A DNA stretch of 64,000 nt, from contig OZ017804.1 of NCBI GenBank assembly GCA_963969395.1, forward strand, positions 7,564,001 through 7,628,000, read 5' to 3'. Below are positions 61,831-64,000 of the stretch, in pieces (the first letter of the stretch is position 1; every line of letters starts with the position of its first letter). The notes beneath the pieces are model-generated. The model made no database searches. It was not told the origin of the DNA and was given only the letters and a program-made list of their open reading frames with translations. The DNA is from Pseudoscleropodium purum. Lineage: Eukaryota; Streptophyta; Bryopsida; Hypnales; Brachytheciaceae. Position numbers and translations under genes: made by a program.

Positions 61831-63810
61831 ATGGCTGTGGCTTGCAATCCAACTACACGAAAGTCTGTAGTTGCAGCCCGGATGGTCTGTTCGGTTATTC
61901 CTTCCAATCTAGCCCACCAAGCGCAGCTAGAAGAGGACCTCATGTGTATCGGGTGTGTCGGATTGTTAGATAGGCCGTGGAGTATGAAGGACGAGGAGAT
62001 GATCCAGGAACTCATTTACGGAGTTCCGAACCAATACAAGTTGACAGTGAGAGGTCGACTTGTAGCTTGGACGGAAGACATTTGAACGGATGTGTATTTG
62101 TATAAAAAAATCAGACTCAGACTAGCCAGAAGAGCGGATAAGTATGTAGCCGAAAAGTTCTGGAGTCAAGCTCACTCAAAGGAGGGTTTTGCCATTAGTG
62201 ACTGCAAGAACAAGAGGCATGGATGGGTACTGGACTTCCTCATTCTGATCTTGTATCCAGAAAAGCCTACTTGGATTACGGTCATGGTGGCTAACACCAT
62301 CTTCGAGGCTTTAGAGAACCAGATTGTCCATTGGAGGAGAGTGATTCAAGGCATAGTAGGGAAACTAGTAGATCACGTGGCGTGGGCGAAACACATCCCT
62401 ATTACCCCGTATCTGTTCCACCTCTATCATTACAAGGAGGTCTTGAGTGCCGAGGAAACGATTTAGTACAACACCAGAGTCGAGATCTTGAAGTACAACC
62501 TAACGGATGAATTGGAGAAGGACGAAAAGGAATCCAAAGAAGGACAATCGGAAGAAGAAGAAGAAATGGTCAACCAGAAATAAAGGAAGTCTATGGATCC
62601 GGTTGCACAACGGAAGGTGCCAACATTGGATAGAGAAGAGCCTATTCCGGATCCGGAACATCTTGAGGACCTAGATTTTTTTGAAGCCGGAATCCAGTGG
62701 ATAGAAAAGGCCAAACAAATGTATGGCGATATGGAGGATCACATACTCCTCATCACGGGTGAACTCAAGGTGGAGCTGAACCAGATTTTGGAGGAGATCT
62801 AGAAATGTTCAAATCTGGAAGAATTTTGACAAAAGGAAGAACAGATCCAAAAGTTGTAGGAGGAAAAAGATAACCTCAAGTTCCAATTGAAGTGGATGGA
62901 AGGGGAGCTAAACGTGGCGAGACGGAAGGAGATGGAAGCTCTTTGACTCGTCCACAACCTCAAAGAACTCGTTATAGTTCCAGAGCATATAGTGATCAAA
63001 GCTGACCTCTATATCGCCTAGTTGGAGAAGGAAGGGCATATGATTGGATTGAGGATGGTTAAGATCCTAGTCGATTTCGAAGCCCGGATGGAAGTTGTTT
63101 TGAAGGACATGCGCAAGTTGCTGGGATACTTGGATTTGGAACAAGCCATTGATTTAGAAGGGTTTCCGGAAGTCTCCAAAAGGCGAAAGCATATTCCGTA
63201 ATACTCCGGTTTGACAGACTCCGGTGTGACAGGCTTCTAGTAGTTGGATTCAGTCACAATCGGAAGGGTTAAAGTCTATCTTCACTCTAGCTACGGGTCC
63301 ATCAATCAGTCAAGCGTAGACTTCAACAAGACTAGCTGTACTTGAGTCGAAAAAAGAAGCAAGTGGAAAGTCTGTTCCAATAGAGCAAGGAGTTTCCGTC
63401 CCTATTCTTCCACCATTTGGGATCATCACGGTTGGAAAGTTCGTGGTACCTAGATTGGTTGTTTGTGGCAACCTCGATGCACGGATTAGAGTAATGATGA
63501 ATCTAGACCAATTTCATCTAGAGGACTTCTTGCACATGTAGCAGTCAATGCCAAAGAAGGATTGTATTGAGATTGAGTTGAGTGAGTCGCCCCAAGCCAA
63601 AGATCCAGAGATTTAAGAAATCGAGGAGTCGAAAGAAGAGGTGTTGAAGTCCGGATCCGAGGAAGAGATGGAATCTGAAGATTTACCTCCGGAAGTTCCA
63701 CATAAACCTCAAACTCGGTTGTCAGTGAAGAATACACTAGTGAAGGCTTTGGTGAAGACTCCGGGCAACCAAAGTGGGAGCAATACAAAGAAGGCACAAT
63801 GGGATAGATA
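61831..63810 (+). pseudogene. Decayed long reading frame, possibly retroelement gag-like
   Basis: One frame runs from ATG 61831 to about 63240 with nine stops (62083, 62464, 62581, 62800, 62827, 62857, 62944, 63019, 63199) and no visible indel. A second frame continues from about 63410 to a TAG at 63808, with stops at 63538 and about 63614. The conceptual product has a first part with IQELIYGVPNQYKLTV and ITPYLFHLYHYKE (about 61990-62440), an acidic stretch, a Glu/Lys-rich coiled-coil-like part (62790-63190) and an acidic tail. I do not recognise the family with certainty. The size, base composition and decay suggest a gag-like protein of a retroelement that continues beyond the window. Confidence 0.5.
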
Positions 63811-64000
63811 GTTGAAAGTTAGTTAAGATTTTCATTCTGGAACAGGTTTCCTAAGCATGGGCTCGGGTTTTGGATTTTTAGAGGTTCCAGATTTTTAAGA
63901 ACAATTGGGCTGTGAACTCTCTAGATATCTGAGCTGTTCATTGTTTGGTTACCTTGATTTTCGGGGTGCCTTTTTGGCTTTTTAGATGTTGACTTTGGTT

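Overview
This window is nuclear DNA of a land plant. It is AT-rich, its genes are split by GT-AG introns of about 100-800 bp, and it carries a plant-type VAC14 homologue and plant receptor-like-kinase sequences. The kinase sequences remind me of families in mosses, liverworts and lycophytes, so a non-flowering plant is plausible, but I cannot name the species. Only two genes look intact: the 3' part of VAC14 and one kinase gene. The rest is a decayed kinase paralogue, intergenic DNA, and relics and repeats of mobile DNA.

Layout. (1) 88-4444 (+): the last eleven coding exons of VAC14, the scaffold of the PI(3,5)P2 kinase/phosphatase complex. (2) 4445-7790: 3' flank, then AT-rich DNA. (3) About 7795-16500 and 22050-29835: two diverged copies of one genomic segment (flank, introns and exons). 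The second copy holds an intact six-exon gene (24606-29313) for a predicted 907-residue protein: a helical N-terminal domain, an active-looking Ser/Thr kinase, an acidic linker and a degenerate RLK-type kinase. This is a tandem kinase-pseudokinase layout. The first copy (9815-15044) is a pseudogene with five in-frame stops, three frameshifts and an altered splice acceptor; it also carries an exact 63-bp triplication across an exon-intron border. (4) Between and after the copies lie A-rich retroposon-like sequence and dispersed repeats.

(5) At least four copies of a roughly 0.65-0.93 kb non-coding element flanked by TTAA, with inverted ends reading CCCCTAAA. One sits inside an array of about 115-bp repeats at 40.3-42.8 kb, whose other units preserve the empty TTAA target. 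A roughly 380-bp foldback (39641-40018) and a 161-bp CACTA-like miniature element (53110-53270) are also present. (6) 47.5-52.3 kb: an unexplained strand-asymmetric region rich in CAACTTGG/CAATTTGT-type words, part of which interrupts a dispersed repeat. (7) 55.6-59.8 kb: broken reading frames that resemble a DUF3504/Crypton-type tyrosine recombinase. (8) 61.5-63.8 kb: a GC-richer decayed reading frame, perhaps gag-like, interrupted by nine stops that are each one transition away from a sense codon.

I found no rRNA, tRNA or CRISPR array. Gene models and repeat families come from reading the sequence by eye; all family assignments are from memory of conserved motifs and have not been checked against a database.
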